A model generated the notes under the pieces. The model had not been told where the DNA came from, searched no databases, and was given only the letters and a program-made list of their open reading frames with translations. Positions 27,451-36,119 of a stretch of 64,000 nt of DNA are shown piece after piece (positions within the stretch are counted from its first letter, which is position 1; each line of letters starts with the position of its first letter). The translations under genes and the position numbers were made by a program. The DNA is from Microbacterium kunmingense (GTDB lineage: Bacteria; Actinomycetota; Actinomycetes; Actinomycetales; Microbacteriaceae): assembly GCF_023155745.1 (NCBI RefSeq), contig NZ_JAKNUS010000008.1, positions 62,001 through 126,000 of the forward strand, written 5' to 3'.

Positions 27451-28758
27451 TCAGCGGAAGTCCGCCACGTAGGAGTCGTACTCCTCGCCGAGCGACTGCT
27501 GCACCTCGGCGGGCGTCTTCGTGCCGTTGACGAGCTCCTGGAGCTCGGCGACGAGGGCGTCGTAGAAGGTGGGCGTGGGCCAGTCGGGGTAGAACGACAG
27601 TCCGTCGGCCTCATTGACGGCGTTGAACGCCTGGATCAGCTCGAGGCTCTTCTCATCGGTGATGTCGGCCTCATCGGCGGCGACGGGCAGCCCGCCGTTG
27701 TTGCCGATCAGCGCCTGCACCTCGGGACGCAACGTGATGTCGATGAACTCGTAGGCGAGCTCCTTGTTCGCCGCGCGCTCGGGCACGACCCAGATGTTGC
27801 CCGACGAGCCGAGGCTCAGGTCGCTGCCCGGGAAGGGGAAGACGCCGAACTCGAAATCGGTGATCTCGTCGACGAAGCGGCCGTACCACCAGCTGCCCGA
27901 CACGAAGATCGGCGACGTGCCGTTGATGAACGACAGGCCCGCGTCCTCCGCCGCGATGCCCGTCACGTCGGGCGAGAAGTAGCCCGCGTCGAGGTATTCC
28001 TTGAGCGTCTCGGTCGCGTAGGTGATCTCCTCGCCGCTCCAGTCGACCGGGTTCTCGTACAGCTGGTAGTCGTTGACCCACTGGCGGTCGGCCTGGCTGA
28101 GGGCCAGCTGGTACCAGAGCTGCCCGAGCGGGTATTCCAGCCCACCCTCGGCGAGCGGGGTGATGCCCTGCGCGACGAAGGCGTCGAGCACCGCGATGAA
28201 CTCGTCGTAGGTCGTCGGGACCTCGAGCCCCGCCTCGGCGAAGGCATCCTTGTTGTAGTAGACCGTGACGAACTCGCCGTAGTTCGGAACGCCGTACCAG
28301 GCACCCGACCCCATCACGCCCTCCTCGCTGTAGCGCGCGGTGGTCTGCAGCGCCGGAGCGAGCTGGTCGTCCCAGCCGTACTCCTCGACGGCCTCGGTGA
28401 TGTCGGTGATGAGGCCCTGGCTGGCGAGGAACCCGGCCGTGGCGTTGCCCTTGTTGAACTCCATGAGGTCGGGCGCCTCGTCGGAGTTGAGGACCTGGCT
28501 GGCGGTGGAGCGGATCTGCTCGAAGCTGCGCTCCTCGAATTCGACCGTCGCACCGGTCTCCTCTTCGAAGATGCGGATCGCCTCGTCCCAGGCGATGCCC
28601 ATGGCGCTGTTCTCGCCCTCGTAGTGCCAGAGGGTCAGGGTGTCGTCGGATTCGCCCCCCGAACCTCCCGCGCAGGCGGACAGGACGAGCGCGGTCGCGG
28701 CGAGCGCGCCGGCGGCCGTGGCCGCTCGCGCCGTCGTCTTACGTGTGATGCGTGCCAT
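27451..28758 (-). CDS. Sugar ABC transporter substrate-binding lipoprotein
   Basis: A 435-residue binding protein with a lipoprotein signal peptide ending in the lipobox LSAC, followed by a Gly/Ser linker. The mature part has the family-1 pattern LTLWHYEGENS near the start and VYYNKDAFAEAGLEVPTTYD, typical of oligosaccharide-binding proteins. An AAAGGAG ribosome-binding site precedes the ATG at 28758. It is the first gene of the operon; a perfect LacI-type operator lies 66-79 bp upstream. The likely ligand is a xyloglucan-derived oligosaccharide, inferred from the two hydrolases. Confidence 0.92.
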   Translation of the reverse strand: MARITRKTTARAATAAGALAATALVLSACAGGSGGESDDTLTLWHYEGENSAMGIAWDEAIRIFEEETGATVEFEERSFEQIRSTASQVLNSDEAPDLMEFNKGNATAGFLASQGLITDITEAVEEYGWDDQLAPALQTTARYSEEGVMGSGAWYGVPNYGEFVTVYYNKDAFAEAGLEVPTTYDEFIAVLDAFVAQGITPLAEGGLEYPLGQLWYQLALSQADRQWVNDYQLYENPVDWSGEEITYATETLKEYLDAGYFSPDVTGIAAEDAGLSFINGTSPIFVSGSWWYGRFVDEITDFEFGVFPFPGSDLSLGSSGNIWVVPERAANKELAYEFIDITLRPEVQALIGNNGGLPVAADEADITDEKSLELIQAFNAVNEADGLSFYPDWPTPTFYDALVAELQELVNGTKTPAEVQQSLGEEYDSYVADFR

Positions 28759-28823
28759 CGGTGGCACTCCTTTCTCGGTGACCTTCGTCGGTCGGATGTG
28801 CATGTGAGTGGTGCGTGGAGCTG

Positions 28824-28837
28824 TCGAAGCGCTTCGA
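28824..28837. promoter_or_regulatory. LacI-family operator of the sugar-uptake operon
   Basis: TCGAAGCGCTTCGA is a perfect 14-bp palindrome with the central CG typical of LacI/GalR operators. It lies between the regulator gene and the binding-protein gene, upstream of the latter. The same core recurs upstream of the regulator (29961-29986). Confidence 0.85.
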
Positions 28838-28872
28838 AATCGCGCGAGCGGAAACGGACGGGAGGTTCGGCG

Positions 28873-29922
28873 TCAGTCGACGACGGGACCGGCCACGGCC
28901 GCTCTGGGAGCGTCGGGAACGCGCGCGAGCGAGCCGTGGTCGAGATAGGCGGGTGGGATCAAGCGGATGCCGGGGGCCGGGCGGTCCCCGTCGAAGAACG
29001 TCAGGGCGAGGTCGACGGCGAGGTCGCACGAGGCCTGCGGGACGAGCGGCAGCGCGTCGAGGGGACGCGGGAGCGCGGCGGTGTCGAAGGTCGGCGCGAC
29101 GGAGATCACCGAGACGTCGTCGGGGACGCGGAGTGCGCGGGCGTCGAGCTCGGCGAGGACCGCGCGGTGCGATTCCTCGGGGCAGTGCAGCACGAGGGCC
29201 GTGGCGCCGGCGTCGAGGAGCTCGGCTGCGGCCGCGCGGACGCTCGCGTCGGTGGCGTGCTCGTGCCCGGTGGCGCGGAACTCGGCGGCGACGGCGAACA
29301 TCCCCGCCGCGGCGAAGAACTCGTCCCGCACGCGCGGGGGGAAGTTGGAACGCGAGTACGACACCTCGGGCTGACCGACGAGCCCGATGCGGGAGTGGCC
29401 GGCCCGCGCCATCCGTCCGACCGCCTCGCGGGTCGCGGCTTCGAAGTCGAGGTCGACGCAGACGAGTCCCTCGTTGTCGTTCGGCACGCCGATGAAGACG
29501 GTGGGCGTCTCGATCTCGCGCGCCAGCGCGACGCGCGGGTCGTCGGGGGCGACATCGAGCACGAGGATCGCATCGACCAGACGATTGGAGGCGACGCGGC
29601 GCATGCCCGCCTGCGCGTCCTCGTCGGTGAGCAGGAGGACGTCGTAGTCGTTGCGGCGCGCGGCGACGGCCGTGGCGAGCACGAACGCCATGTGGGTGGG
29701 CGCGTGCGTGTCCTTCCGCAGCGGCTCGGTGAGGGCGAAGATGCGGGTGCGCCGGCCGGCGAGCATGCGGGCTCCGGCGTTCGGGCTGTACCCGAGGCGC
29801 TCGACCGCCTCTTCGATGCGTCGGCGGGTGTCGGCCGAGACGGGCCGTTTGCCGCTGAGGGCGTACGACACGGTGCTGATCGAGACACCGGCGGCCTTGG
29901 CCACCTCATCGATCTTCGCCAT
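28873..29922 (-). CDS. LacI-family transcriptional regulator
   Basis: A 349-residue repressor. The N-terminal helix-turn-helix is IDEVAKAAGVSISTVSYAL with the hinge ERLGYSPNAGARMLAGRR; the remainder is a periplasmic-binding-protein-like sensor. It sits immediately upstream of the transporter operon on the same strand, and matching palindromes precede both itself and the binding-protein gene, so it most likely represses both until the imported sugar or a product binds. Confidence 0.93.
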   Translation of the reverse strand: MAKIDEVAKAAGVSISTVSYALSGKRPVSADTRRRIEEAVERLGYSPNAGARMLAGRRTRIFALTEPLRKDTHAPTHMAFVLATAVAARRNDYDVLLLTDEDAQAGMRRVASNRLVDAILVLDVAPDDPRVALAREIETPTVFIGVPNDNEGLVCVDLDFEAATREAVGRMARAGHSRIGLVGQPEVSYSRSNFPPRVRDEFFAAAGMFAVAAEFRATGHEHATDASVRAAAAELLDAGATALVLHCPEESHRAVLAELDARALRVPDDVSVISVAPTFDTAALPRPLDALPLVPQASCDLAVDLALTFFDGDRPAPGIRLIPPAYLDHGSLARVPDAPRAAVAGPVVD

Positions 29923-29960
29923 CGGGACTCCGTCGTCTGGTTGGTGTCTGGTTCGGGTTG

Positions 29961-29986
29961 TCGAAGCGCTTCGCGGAAGCGTTTCG
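29961..29986. promoter_or_regulatory. Double LacI-family operator upstream of the regulator
   Basis: Two overlapping-phase operators: TCGAAGCGCTTCG (29961-29973) and GGAAGCGTTTCG (29975-29986), with centres 13 bp apart, 39 bp and more upstream of the regulator start. The first matches the operon operator at 28824-28837. Autoregulation of the LacI-type gene is inferred. Confidence 0.75.
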
Positions 29987-30233
29987 ACGATGGTGACACA
30001 TGGTTCCGACTCACACAAGGGGTTTGGTGCAATTCGCAACAAACCCCTGTGCCGTCGCCCTGCCGCATCCGCTCCCCTCGCCTTCGCGCCGCGCCGTGTA
30101 CGCAACCGCGGGGATGCGGGATGACGCGCCGGCACCTCCGCCGCCACCGCGGCGCGTCGGCTCTGAGACCCGCCGATGCGTGCAGGCGAGACGAGCGAAG
30201 AACCGCGAGAACGGATGCCGCGCCGCGGCGAAT

Positions 30234-30263
30234 TTGCCAACGACAGGGGCCATCGGCCATAAT
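30234..30263 (+). promoter_or_regulatory. Sigma-70-type promoter of the Cys-rich short ORF
   Basis: TTGCCA (30234-30239) and CATAAT (30258-30263) are separated by 18 bp, close to consensus. Seven bases later the ATG of a 33-codon ORF begins, so transcription should start at or next to the start codon and give a leaderless message. Confidence 0.7.
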
Positions 30264-30270
30264 CAGCCGC

Positions 30271-30372
30271 ATGACTGACGACGCACGCTCTCTGTCCGCC
30301 TGGGAGGCGAACAGGACTGCCGGCATGATGGTGGCCGGCCGCGTTGTCATGTGTTGTCGAATGTGCCGCTGA
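30271..30372 (+). CDS. Leaderless 33-codon Cys-rich peptide, candidate attenuator peptide
   Basis: MTDDARSLSAWEANRTAGMM followed by VAGRVVMCCRMCR and a stop. Three cysteines fall in the last six residues (CCRMCR). A good promoter ends 7 nt before its ATG and no ribosome-binding site exists, as in leaderless polycysteine ORFs of mycobacteria that act as cysteine-responsive attenuators. A shorter peptide from the internal ATG pair is possible. It is followed by a 196-base untranslated stretch with hairpin potential and then the winged-helix gene at 30569. That it senses cysteine here is inference. Confidence 0.6.
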   Translation: MTDDARSLSAWEANRTAGMMVAGRVVMCCRMCR

Positions 30373-30568
30373 CTCGGTAATCCCGCCGGACATCAGCGTC
30401 GCCGCTCCGCTTACCCGCGCAGGCGACGCCCGACACGTCCCCCGAGACGCCGCCGTTCTCGCGCACCACGATGCGCAGCGGATGTCTCGAGCCCGGCCTC
30501 ACCGGCCGATTTCGCAGCACTCCCCGAACCCCGACTCCGCGGGTTCCGCTCCCTCGAGGAACATCATC
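30373..30568 (+). other. Structured untranslated region between Cys-rich ORF and regulator gene
   Basis: No further ORF is supported. GCGTCGCC (30396-30403) can pair with GGCGACGC (30422-30429). CTCGAG at 30486-30491 can pair with CTCGAG at 30553-30558, which would cover the GAGGAA ribosome-binding site of the gene at 30569. These are candidates for alternative structures controlled by translation of the short ORF; pairing was judged by eye. Confidence 0.4.
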
Positions 30569-31321
30569 ATGTCGACCACCGCCCTTCTCGACCGCCCCGC
30601 CCCCGCCCGTCACCTCCGCGCCGTTCCGCGACCCGCCGAAGACGTGGCCCCTGCCGCCGCCGAACCCGCCGCCACCAAGCCCGCCGCCCCGGCACCCCAG
30701 CGCCACCTTCCCCCCGGCACCGCGCCCCGCGGCTTCGCCCTCTACGTCGGCTTCGACGAGGCCAAGGCCCAGGCCTCGGGGGTGAGCCTCCCCGTCCTCG
30801 TCGATGCCCTGCGCCGCACGCTCGCCGAGCTCGCCCCCGACGCCGAGACCTACGCCACCGTGGCGCTGGCGCCGGCCGGCGCCGGCGGGCGCGATGTCGA
30901 CGTGGTGCGTCTGGCGCTGCAGGAGCCCGCCGCCGTCGCCCGCACCAAGCCCGAGGAGCCGGAGGAGGACGACGAGACCGCCCGCGGCGTGGTCGTCGAC
31001 ATCTCCCGCAAGCGCGTCGTCATCGACGGCGAATCAGCGGCGCTGACCTTCAAGGAGTTCGAGCTGCTGCAGTACCTCGTCCTTCGCGAGGGACGCACGA
31101 TCGAGCGCGCCGAGCTGGTCTCGTCGCTCTGGCAGGGTGCCGAGGAGCAGGATGCCCCGGGCGAGCGCACCATCGATGTGCACGTGCGGCGTCTGCGCGC
31201 CAAGCTCGGTCGGTACGAGGACATCGTCCGCACCGTCCGCGGCGTCGGCTACCGCTTCGACCGTCACGCCGACGTCGTCATCCGCTTCGGCCACGGCACG
31301 CCCTCGCCCGACCGCTTCTGA
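30569..31321 (+). CDS. Orphan winged-helix DNA-binding protein (OmpR C-terminal domain, no receiver)
   Basis: A 250-residue protein. The first 45 residues are Pro/Ala-rich; a middle domain (about 50-125, GFALYVGFDEAKAQASG) has no receiver motifs; after an acidic linker (EEPEEDDE) the C-terminal winged helix resembles OmpR/PhoB (LTFKEFELLQYLVLREGRTI and IVRTVRGVGYRF). The phospho-acceptor region of a response regulator is absent, so it must sense something else through the middle domain or act constitutively. GAGGAA precedes the ATG. Possibly controlled by the Cys-rich ORF upstream. Target genes unknown. Confidence 0.75.
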   Translation: MSTTALLDRPAPARHLRAVPRPAEDVAPAAAEPAATKPAAPAPQRHLPPGTAPRGFALYVGFDEAKAQASGVSLPVLVDALRRTLAELAPDAETYATVALAPAGAGGRDVDVVRLALQEPAAVARTKPEEPEEDDETARGVVVDISRKRVVIDGESAALTFKEFELLQYLVLREGRTIERAELVSSLWQGAEEQDAPGERTIDVHVRRLRAKLGRYEDIVRTVRGVGYRFDRHADVVIRFGHGTPSPDRF

Positions 31322-31355
31322 CCCCGGGCTCCGGGAACCGGCGCGGCCGACTCTC

Positions 31356-32525
31356 CTATCGGAGGCTCTCGGCGACCGTGTCCCACCACCCCGCCGCATC
31401 GGCGCGGTGCGCCTCGAACCGGGCCGCCGCACCCTCTCCGATCGCCCCACGCCGCGCGTCGAGCTCGCGGAGGCGATCCGGCGCGCCGCCGAGGTCGTCG
31501 AGGTCGACGACCCCCTCCTGACCCCAGTGCCCGAGAGCACCGCTGAGCTTGATGCGCGTGTAGTCATCGGCGGCGAGACCGAGGATCGGCACCCCGGCCG
31601 GCGCGGCGAAGACCGCCGGGTGGTATCTGCTCGTGACGAGCAGCCGAGCGCGGCGCGCGAGCGCCGCCGCCCTCCGCGAGTCGCCGCTCGGCAGCACGCT
31701 GCTCTCGCGCGTCATCCGCTCCCGCACCCGCTCGTGCAGCGCCGCGTCGCCCATCGGCTCGGCGCCGGCGGCGACCGGGCCGAAATGCGCGTGGAAGACC
31801 ACGGGGCCGACGGTGTCGGCAGCCGCGTCCAGGAGCCGCGCGATGCCCGCTTCGACCACGTCGGCGGACCGTCCCGCGAACCATCCCGACAGGCTCACCA
31901 GAACGTACGGCTCGGCGGGTGCGTCGTCACTGCCGGCGAGGAACGAGGCGTCGTCGACACCGTCGTGCACCCGTGCGCCCCACCCCCGGACGAGTGCGGC
32001 GGAGTCGTGCTCCCGCACTCCCGTCCACGCCGCGTCCCGGGTCATGGCGGCGACCCGCTCCGCATCCTCGTCGTCGAGATCGGGGCCGAACGTCTGCCCA
32101 CTCACCACCACCGGGAGCCCCCGCGCGCGGGCCATCACCGCGAGGGTGGTGCGCTCATAGACGTGCACCGGCCAACGCGAGGCGAGGTTGCCCCCGCCCG
32201 CGATGAGCACGCCGGAAGCGTCATCCAGCGCGTCGAGCGCCCCGCGCGCGGGATCGCCCTCGGCGAGTCGGATCTCCCCCGCGGCCGCCGCGCGCAGCAT
32301 GGCCGCGCGCTCCCGCGCAGCCTCGCGGTCGAGGCCCACGAAGCCCAGGCGACCGACCGCGTCGACGCCGTACCGCGCCGCCGACTCATCCGGAGCGGAG
32401 GACACCCCGACCACGCGCCCTCCACGGGCCGACAGTTCGTCGGCCGCCGCTTCGAACATCGCCTCATCACCGATGTGGATGATGCCGCCGAGCACCCCGA
32501 TGTCGCCGATGGTCAGTACGTTCAC
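31356..32525 (-). CDS. Polysaccharide pyruvyl transferase family protein
   Basis: A 389-residue protein of the PF04230 type: NVLTIGDIGVLGGIIHIGDE at the N-terminus, GVLIAGGGNLASRWP, VVVSGQTFGPDLD, and the C-terminal LLVTSRYHPAVFAAPAGVPI. Such enzymes transfer pyruvate from PEP to glycans as ketals, or act as related glycosyltransferases (CsaB/AmsJ type). GTG start at 32525 with an AAGGGA ribosome-binding site 6 nt away. It is divergent from the HEAT-glycosyltransferase gene, and with its neighbours suggests a cell-surface glycan locus. Confidence 0.82.
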   Translation of the reverse strand: MNVLTIGDIGVLGGIIHIGDEAMFEAAADELSARGGRVVGVSSAPDESAARYGVDAVGRLGFVGLDREAARERAAMLRAAAAGEIRLAEGDPARGALDALDDASGVLIAGGGNLASRWPVHVYERTTLAVMARARGLPVVVSGQTFGPDLDDEDAERVAAMTRDAAWTGVREHDSAALVRGWGARVHDGVDDASFLAGSDDAPAEPYVLVSLSGWFAGRSADVVEAGIARLLDAAADTVGPVVFHAHFGPVAAGAEPMGDAALHERVRERMTRESSVLPSGDSRRAAALARRARLLVTSRYHPAVFAAPAGVPILGLAADDYTRIKLSGALGHWGQEGVVDLDDLGGAPDRLRELDARRGAIGEGAAARFEAHRADAAGWWDTVAESLR

Positions 32526-32641
32526 ACGCGGTCCCTTCACGTCAAGCCGGTCCTCCGGCACCCGGACAACCGTAGACTTCCGAACGGGTCGCCGCACCTC
32601 GTCCGATCGCCGGTCGGGCGGTGACCGCATCGGAGGCAGCG

Positions 32642-34801
32642 ATGGGCATCCAGACGGCGATGGACCGCATCACCGAAGCACCCACCATCGTGCAGGCTCT
32701 CCAGGCCGCCGACGACGTCGCCTTCGAGGCCGGGCGCGATCCCGGTGTGCGCACCCTCCGGGTCCTCTCCGCAGCGCTCGTCGGCTCCGACGACATCGCG
32801 GCGATCGCCGCCGTGCACGCGTTGGCCGAGATGAACGACGAAGCCGCGGGTGCGCTGCTGGTGACCCTCCTCGACGACGAGCGCCGCTTCATCGTCGAGC
32901 ACGCCGCGTGGGCGCTCGGCCGCCGACCGGCCCGCCCCGCCGCCATCGCGCCGCTCATCTCGCTTGTGATCGCCGGCGGGTTCACCGGAATGCTCGCCCA
33001 GCACACCCTGGAGAAGTGGGCGGCCGGCAGCGGCGAGCTCCTCGCCGTCGCCCTCCTGAGCGCCGCCACCGGCGAGGTGGGCGTCGAGGCACGCGTGCGC
33101 CTCGCCGAGACGCTCGGGCTGGTGCGCCATCCGCTCACGACCGCACCGCTGTGCACCCTGGCCTCGGACACGACAGCTCCCCCCGCCGTCCGCGAAGCGG
33201 CCGTCGCCGCGCTCGGGCAGCGCGCGGATGCGGACGTCATCGCCCACCTCGAAGACCTCGTCGCCGAAGGAGGCCTCATCGGCGATCTCGCTCGGCTCGC
33301 TCTCATCGACGCCGACCCGCCGCGCACCCGCACAACGGCGGACGATGCCGGGGGCGACGGCGGCCTGACGGTCGCGCAGCTCTTCCTCCACGCCGACATC
33401 GACCCCGCCCTCTCGGCGTCCGGCGCCGGTGACAACGGTGGCATCGCGACCCTGCTGGTGCGTCTGGGCGACGCCCTCATCTCCGACGGCTCGGTGGTCG
33501 ACCGCGTGCTGACCCTCTCGCGCGGCACCGTCGCCCAGGCGGGCCCCGACCTCCTGCAGATGGCCGGCGGCGAACGCGGCCACCTCTACGGACACGTCCC
33601 CCTGACGAGCATCCCGGCGTCGTCGGCGACCGCCTGGCATCTGCGCGTGACCGTGCGCCGTGGCATCCGCCGTCTTCTGCGCGCCGCGGGGCGCGTCGAC
33701 GTGCTGCACCTGAGGATGGCGGATGTCGGGAGCCTGGCCGCCGCCGATGTGGCACGGGAACTCGGGATCCCGACGGTGTTCACCGTCGCCCCCGATCCGC
33801 ACAGTGTCATCGCCTCGCTCGAGCGATCGGGACGACTGTCGCGCGAGGACTTCGGCGAGGTCGACCGCACCGAGCACTTCTGGTTCCGCAGTCACCTCGT
33901 GCAGAGCCTCGCGGCGTCGGCAGCGCACTCGGTGTTCTTCCCCCGTCCCGAGCTCGAGCGCGACATGCGCGCGCTCATCGGCATCGACATCACCTCCCAC
34001 CCCGAACGCCACACGGTCGTCGCCGAAGGCGTCGACCTCGCCATCGTCGACGATGCCCTGAGCCGCGCTGTCGCCGTGGCCGCCGGCGCCCGACCCGAGG
34101 GCCCCTTCGCCGAATTGGCGGCCCTCATCGACGGTCTCTCCCCCGCCCGCCGGGAGCTCCCGCTGCTCGTCACGGTCGGCCGCATGCACCGGATCAAGGG
34201 GATGGCGGCGCTCGTCGGCGCCTGGGCGGGTTCCGACCTGGCCGATCGTGCGAACCTGCTCGTGGTCGGCGGGGATCTCGCCGATCCGTCGAGCGATGAG
34301 CGTCACCAGCTCGATCTGATCGACGCCGCGGTTCCCGCGCCGGAGCGCGCGGAGCGGGGCCTCGTCATCGCGGGGCACCGCTCGAACGACGTCGCAGCCG
34401 CCTGGCTCGCCGCCGCCCGGTTCGGCATCCCCGGCACCATCGCGCCGGGTGGGGCCTACGTCTGCGCGAGCGTGAAGGAGGAGTTCGGCCTGGCGATCCT
34501 CGAGGCGATGGCCACGGGGCTCGTCGTGGTCGCCCCCGACAGCGGCGGGCCCGCCACCTACGTCGATGACGGCGACACCGGCTTCCTCACCGACACCGCC
34601 GATCCCGCGGCCCTCGTCTCCGCGATCGGCCGGGCGCTCGACGCCGCCGCCGACGGCGACCCGCGCCGGGCCGAACGGTCGCGCACCCTCGTGGCCGAGC
34701 GCTTCACGATCCAGGGAATGGCGGCCACTCTCACCCCGATGTACCTGAACGTCGCCCGGCACGAGGCGGAGCTGCGGCGCACCGCGGGACTGCTGACGTG
34801 A
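32642..34801 (+). CDS. HEAT-repeat / GT4 glycosyltransferase fusion protein
   Basis: A 719-residue protein. Residues 1 to about 225 are alpha-helical HEAT-like repeats (AALVGSDDIAAIAAVHALAE, LLDDERRFIVEHAAWALG, AVREAAVAALGQRADADVI). From about 240 on it is a GT-B glycosyltransferase of the GT4 type: TVAQLFLHADID, ELPLLVTVGRMHRIKG donor-domain entry, and KEEFGLAILEAMATGLVVVA near residue 612, containing the E-x7-E motif. A GGAGG ribosome-binding site favours the ATG at 32642. The fusion of HEAT repeats to a glycosyltransferase is unusual; the repeats may dock a protein acceptor or partner. It overlaps the next gene by 4 bp. Confidence 0.82.
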   Translation: MGIQTAMDRITEAPTIVQALQAADDVAFEAGRDPGVRTLRVLSAALVGSDDIAAIAAVHALAEMNDEAAGALLVTLLDDERRFIVEHAAWALGRRPARPAAIAPLISLVIAGGFTGMLAQHTLEKWAAGSGELLAVALLSAATGEVGVEARVRLAETLGLVRHPLTTAPLCTLASDTTAPPAVREAAVAALGQRADADVIAHLEDLVAEGGLIGDLARLALIDADPPRTRTTADDAGGDGGLTVAQLFLHADIDPALSASGAGDNGGIATLLVRLGDALISDGSVVDRVLTLSRGTVAQAGPDLLQMAGGERGHLYGHVPLTSIPASSATAWHLRVTVRRGIRRLLRAAGRVDVLHLRMADVGSLAAADVARELGIPTVFTVAPDPHSVIASLERSGRLSREDFGEVDRTEHFWFRSHLVQSLAASAAHSVFFPRPELERDMRALIGIDITSHPERHTVVAEGVDLAIVDDALSRAVAVAAGARPEGPFAELAALIDGLSPARRELPLLVTVGRMHRIKGMAALVGAWAGSDLADRANLLVVGGDLADPSSDERHQLDLIDAAVPAPERAERGLVIAGHRSNDVAAAWLAAARFGIPGTIAPGGAYVCASVKEEFGLAILEAMATGLVVVAPDSGGPATYVDDGDTGFLTDTADPAALVSAIGRALDAAADGDPRRAERSRTLVAERFTIQGMAATLTPMYLNVARHEAELRRTAGLLT

Positions 34802-36099
34802 CGCTCCTCGTCATCAGTCCCGACTACGCCTCGCACCTCCTCCCCCTCGCCGCCCTCGCGACGGCGTGGCGCGACGCGGGCGATGACGTCGTGGTGGCCA
34901 CGGGCCCCGCGACGGCGCCGATCGTGGCGGAGTTCGGCTATCGCCGTGTCGACCTCCCCCTCGGGCGCGGGGCCAACGCCCGCGTCATCCGATCATCCGA
35001 ACAGGATGCCGCGGAGGCGGCGTCTCTGGAGGGATTCTTCGCCGCCACCCGGCGGGGCATGGTGCCGACGCTGACCTACCAGGCACGTGAGCGACTGACC
35101 GACCTCATGTGGCAGCCGGTGGACCGTGCGCGCGCGACGCTGGCGGTGGTCGACGAGGTGGCGCCCGACGCGATCCTCGTGGATCACCTGGCCTTCAGCG
35201 CGCGGCTCGCGCTGCACACCGCCGGCATCGCGTACGGCGATGTCGTGCTCGGCCACCCGAGCGCCCTCCCGGTGCCCGGCGAGGTGTACGGCTACCCGCC
35301 GGCATGGCCGGCGGCACTGCAGCCGCGCGCCGACGAACTCGTCGACCTGCGAGCGCTCTGCGACGAGGTCGCGCGCCGCTTCACCGATCAGTGGAACACC
35401 ACGGCCGCTACCCTCGACGCCGATGCCGTGACCGTCGACGACGCCTTCATGGTTCACGGCGACACGGTGCTGTTCAACTACCCCGCCGAGCTCGCCGCCG
35501 GCGATGGCCGGATGCTGCCGCCCCACCGCTTCCTCGGGTCTACACCCCGCGAGGAGCCGGCTGACGCCGGTGTCGACGCGTGGATCGCGCGCGGCGAGCC
35601 CTTCGTGTACGTCAGTCTCGGAAGCTTCCTGTCGGTGCGCGACGACGTGCTCGCACGCGTCGCCGACGCCCTTCGCGCGGCGGGTCTTCGCGCCGCGATC
35701 GCGACCGGCACCACGCCCGCCTCAGCCCTCGGCGACCTGCCGGAGGGATGGCTCGTCGCCGACTACCTTCCCCAGGTCCGCCTGCTCGGCTCCGCCGCGG
35801 CGGCCGTCACCCACGGCGGGAACAACTCCGTCACCGAGGCGGTCGGTCAGGGCGTGCCGCTCGTGGTGCTGCCGTTCTCGACCGACCAGTTCGCCGGCGC
35901 GGCGGCCATCGAGCGCTCCGGCGTCGGCCGCGCGCTCGATCCCAATCGCGACGACGTGGACGGGCTCGCGGAGGCGCTGCGCGAGGTCGCCGATCCGGCG
36001 TTCGCGGGTCGGGCGCTCCTCCGCCGCATCGCGGAGGCGCAGCGCACGCACCCGGGACCGCGGATCGCCTACGCGACCCTTGCGCCCAACGCCGGCTGA
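34798..36099 (+). CDS. GT1-family glycosyltransferase (MGT/UGT-like)
   Basis: A 433-residue GT-B enzyme. The N-terminal acceptor domain starts LLVISPDYASHLLPLAALA, the donor domain has FVYVSLGSFLS and the nucleotide-sugar motif VTHGGNNSVTEAVGQGVPLV near residue 338 with the following FSTDQFAGA. The GTG start overlaps the HEAT-glycosyltransferase gene by 4 bp, so they form one operon. Family members glycosylate small molecules or lipids; the acceptor is unknown. Confidence 0.88.
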   Translation: MTLLVISPDYASHLLPLAALATAWRDAGDDVVVATGPATAPIVAEFGYRRVDLPLGRGANARVIRSSEQDAAEAASLEGFFAATRRGMVPTLTYQARERLTDLMWQPVDRARATLAVVDEVAPDAILVDHLAFSARLALHTAGIAYGDVVLGHPSALPVPGEVYGYPPAWPAALQPRADELVDLRALCDEVARRFTDQWNTTAATLDADAVTVDDAFMVHGDTVLFNYPAELAAGDGRMLPPHRFLGSTPREEPADAGVDAWIARGEPFVYVSLGSFLSVRDDVLARVADALRAAGLRAAIATGTTPASALGDLPEGWLVADYLPQVRLLGSAAAAVTHGGNNSVTEAVGQGVPLVVLPFSTDQFAGAAAIERSGVGRALDPNRDDVDGLAEALREVADPAFAGRALLRRIAEAQRTHPGPRIAYATLAPNAG

Positions 36100-36119
36100 T
36101 TCCGCTGGTGGCGCGGTGT

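Noticed and set aside
27289..30372. Very long open frame on the plus strand (1027 codons)
   Set aside because: It is antisense to the permease, binding-protein and LacI genes, whose products have clear domains; its composition (Arg/Gly/Val repeats) is a GC-rich shadow. Only its last 33 codons coincide with the independently supported Cys-rich short ORF.
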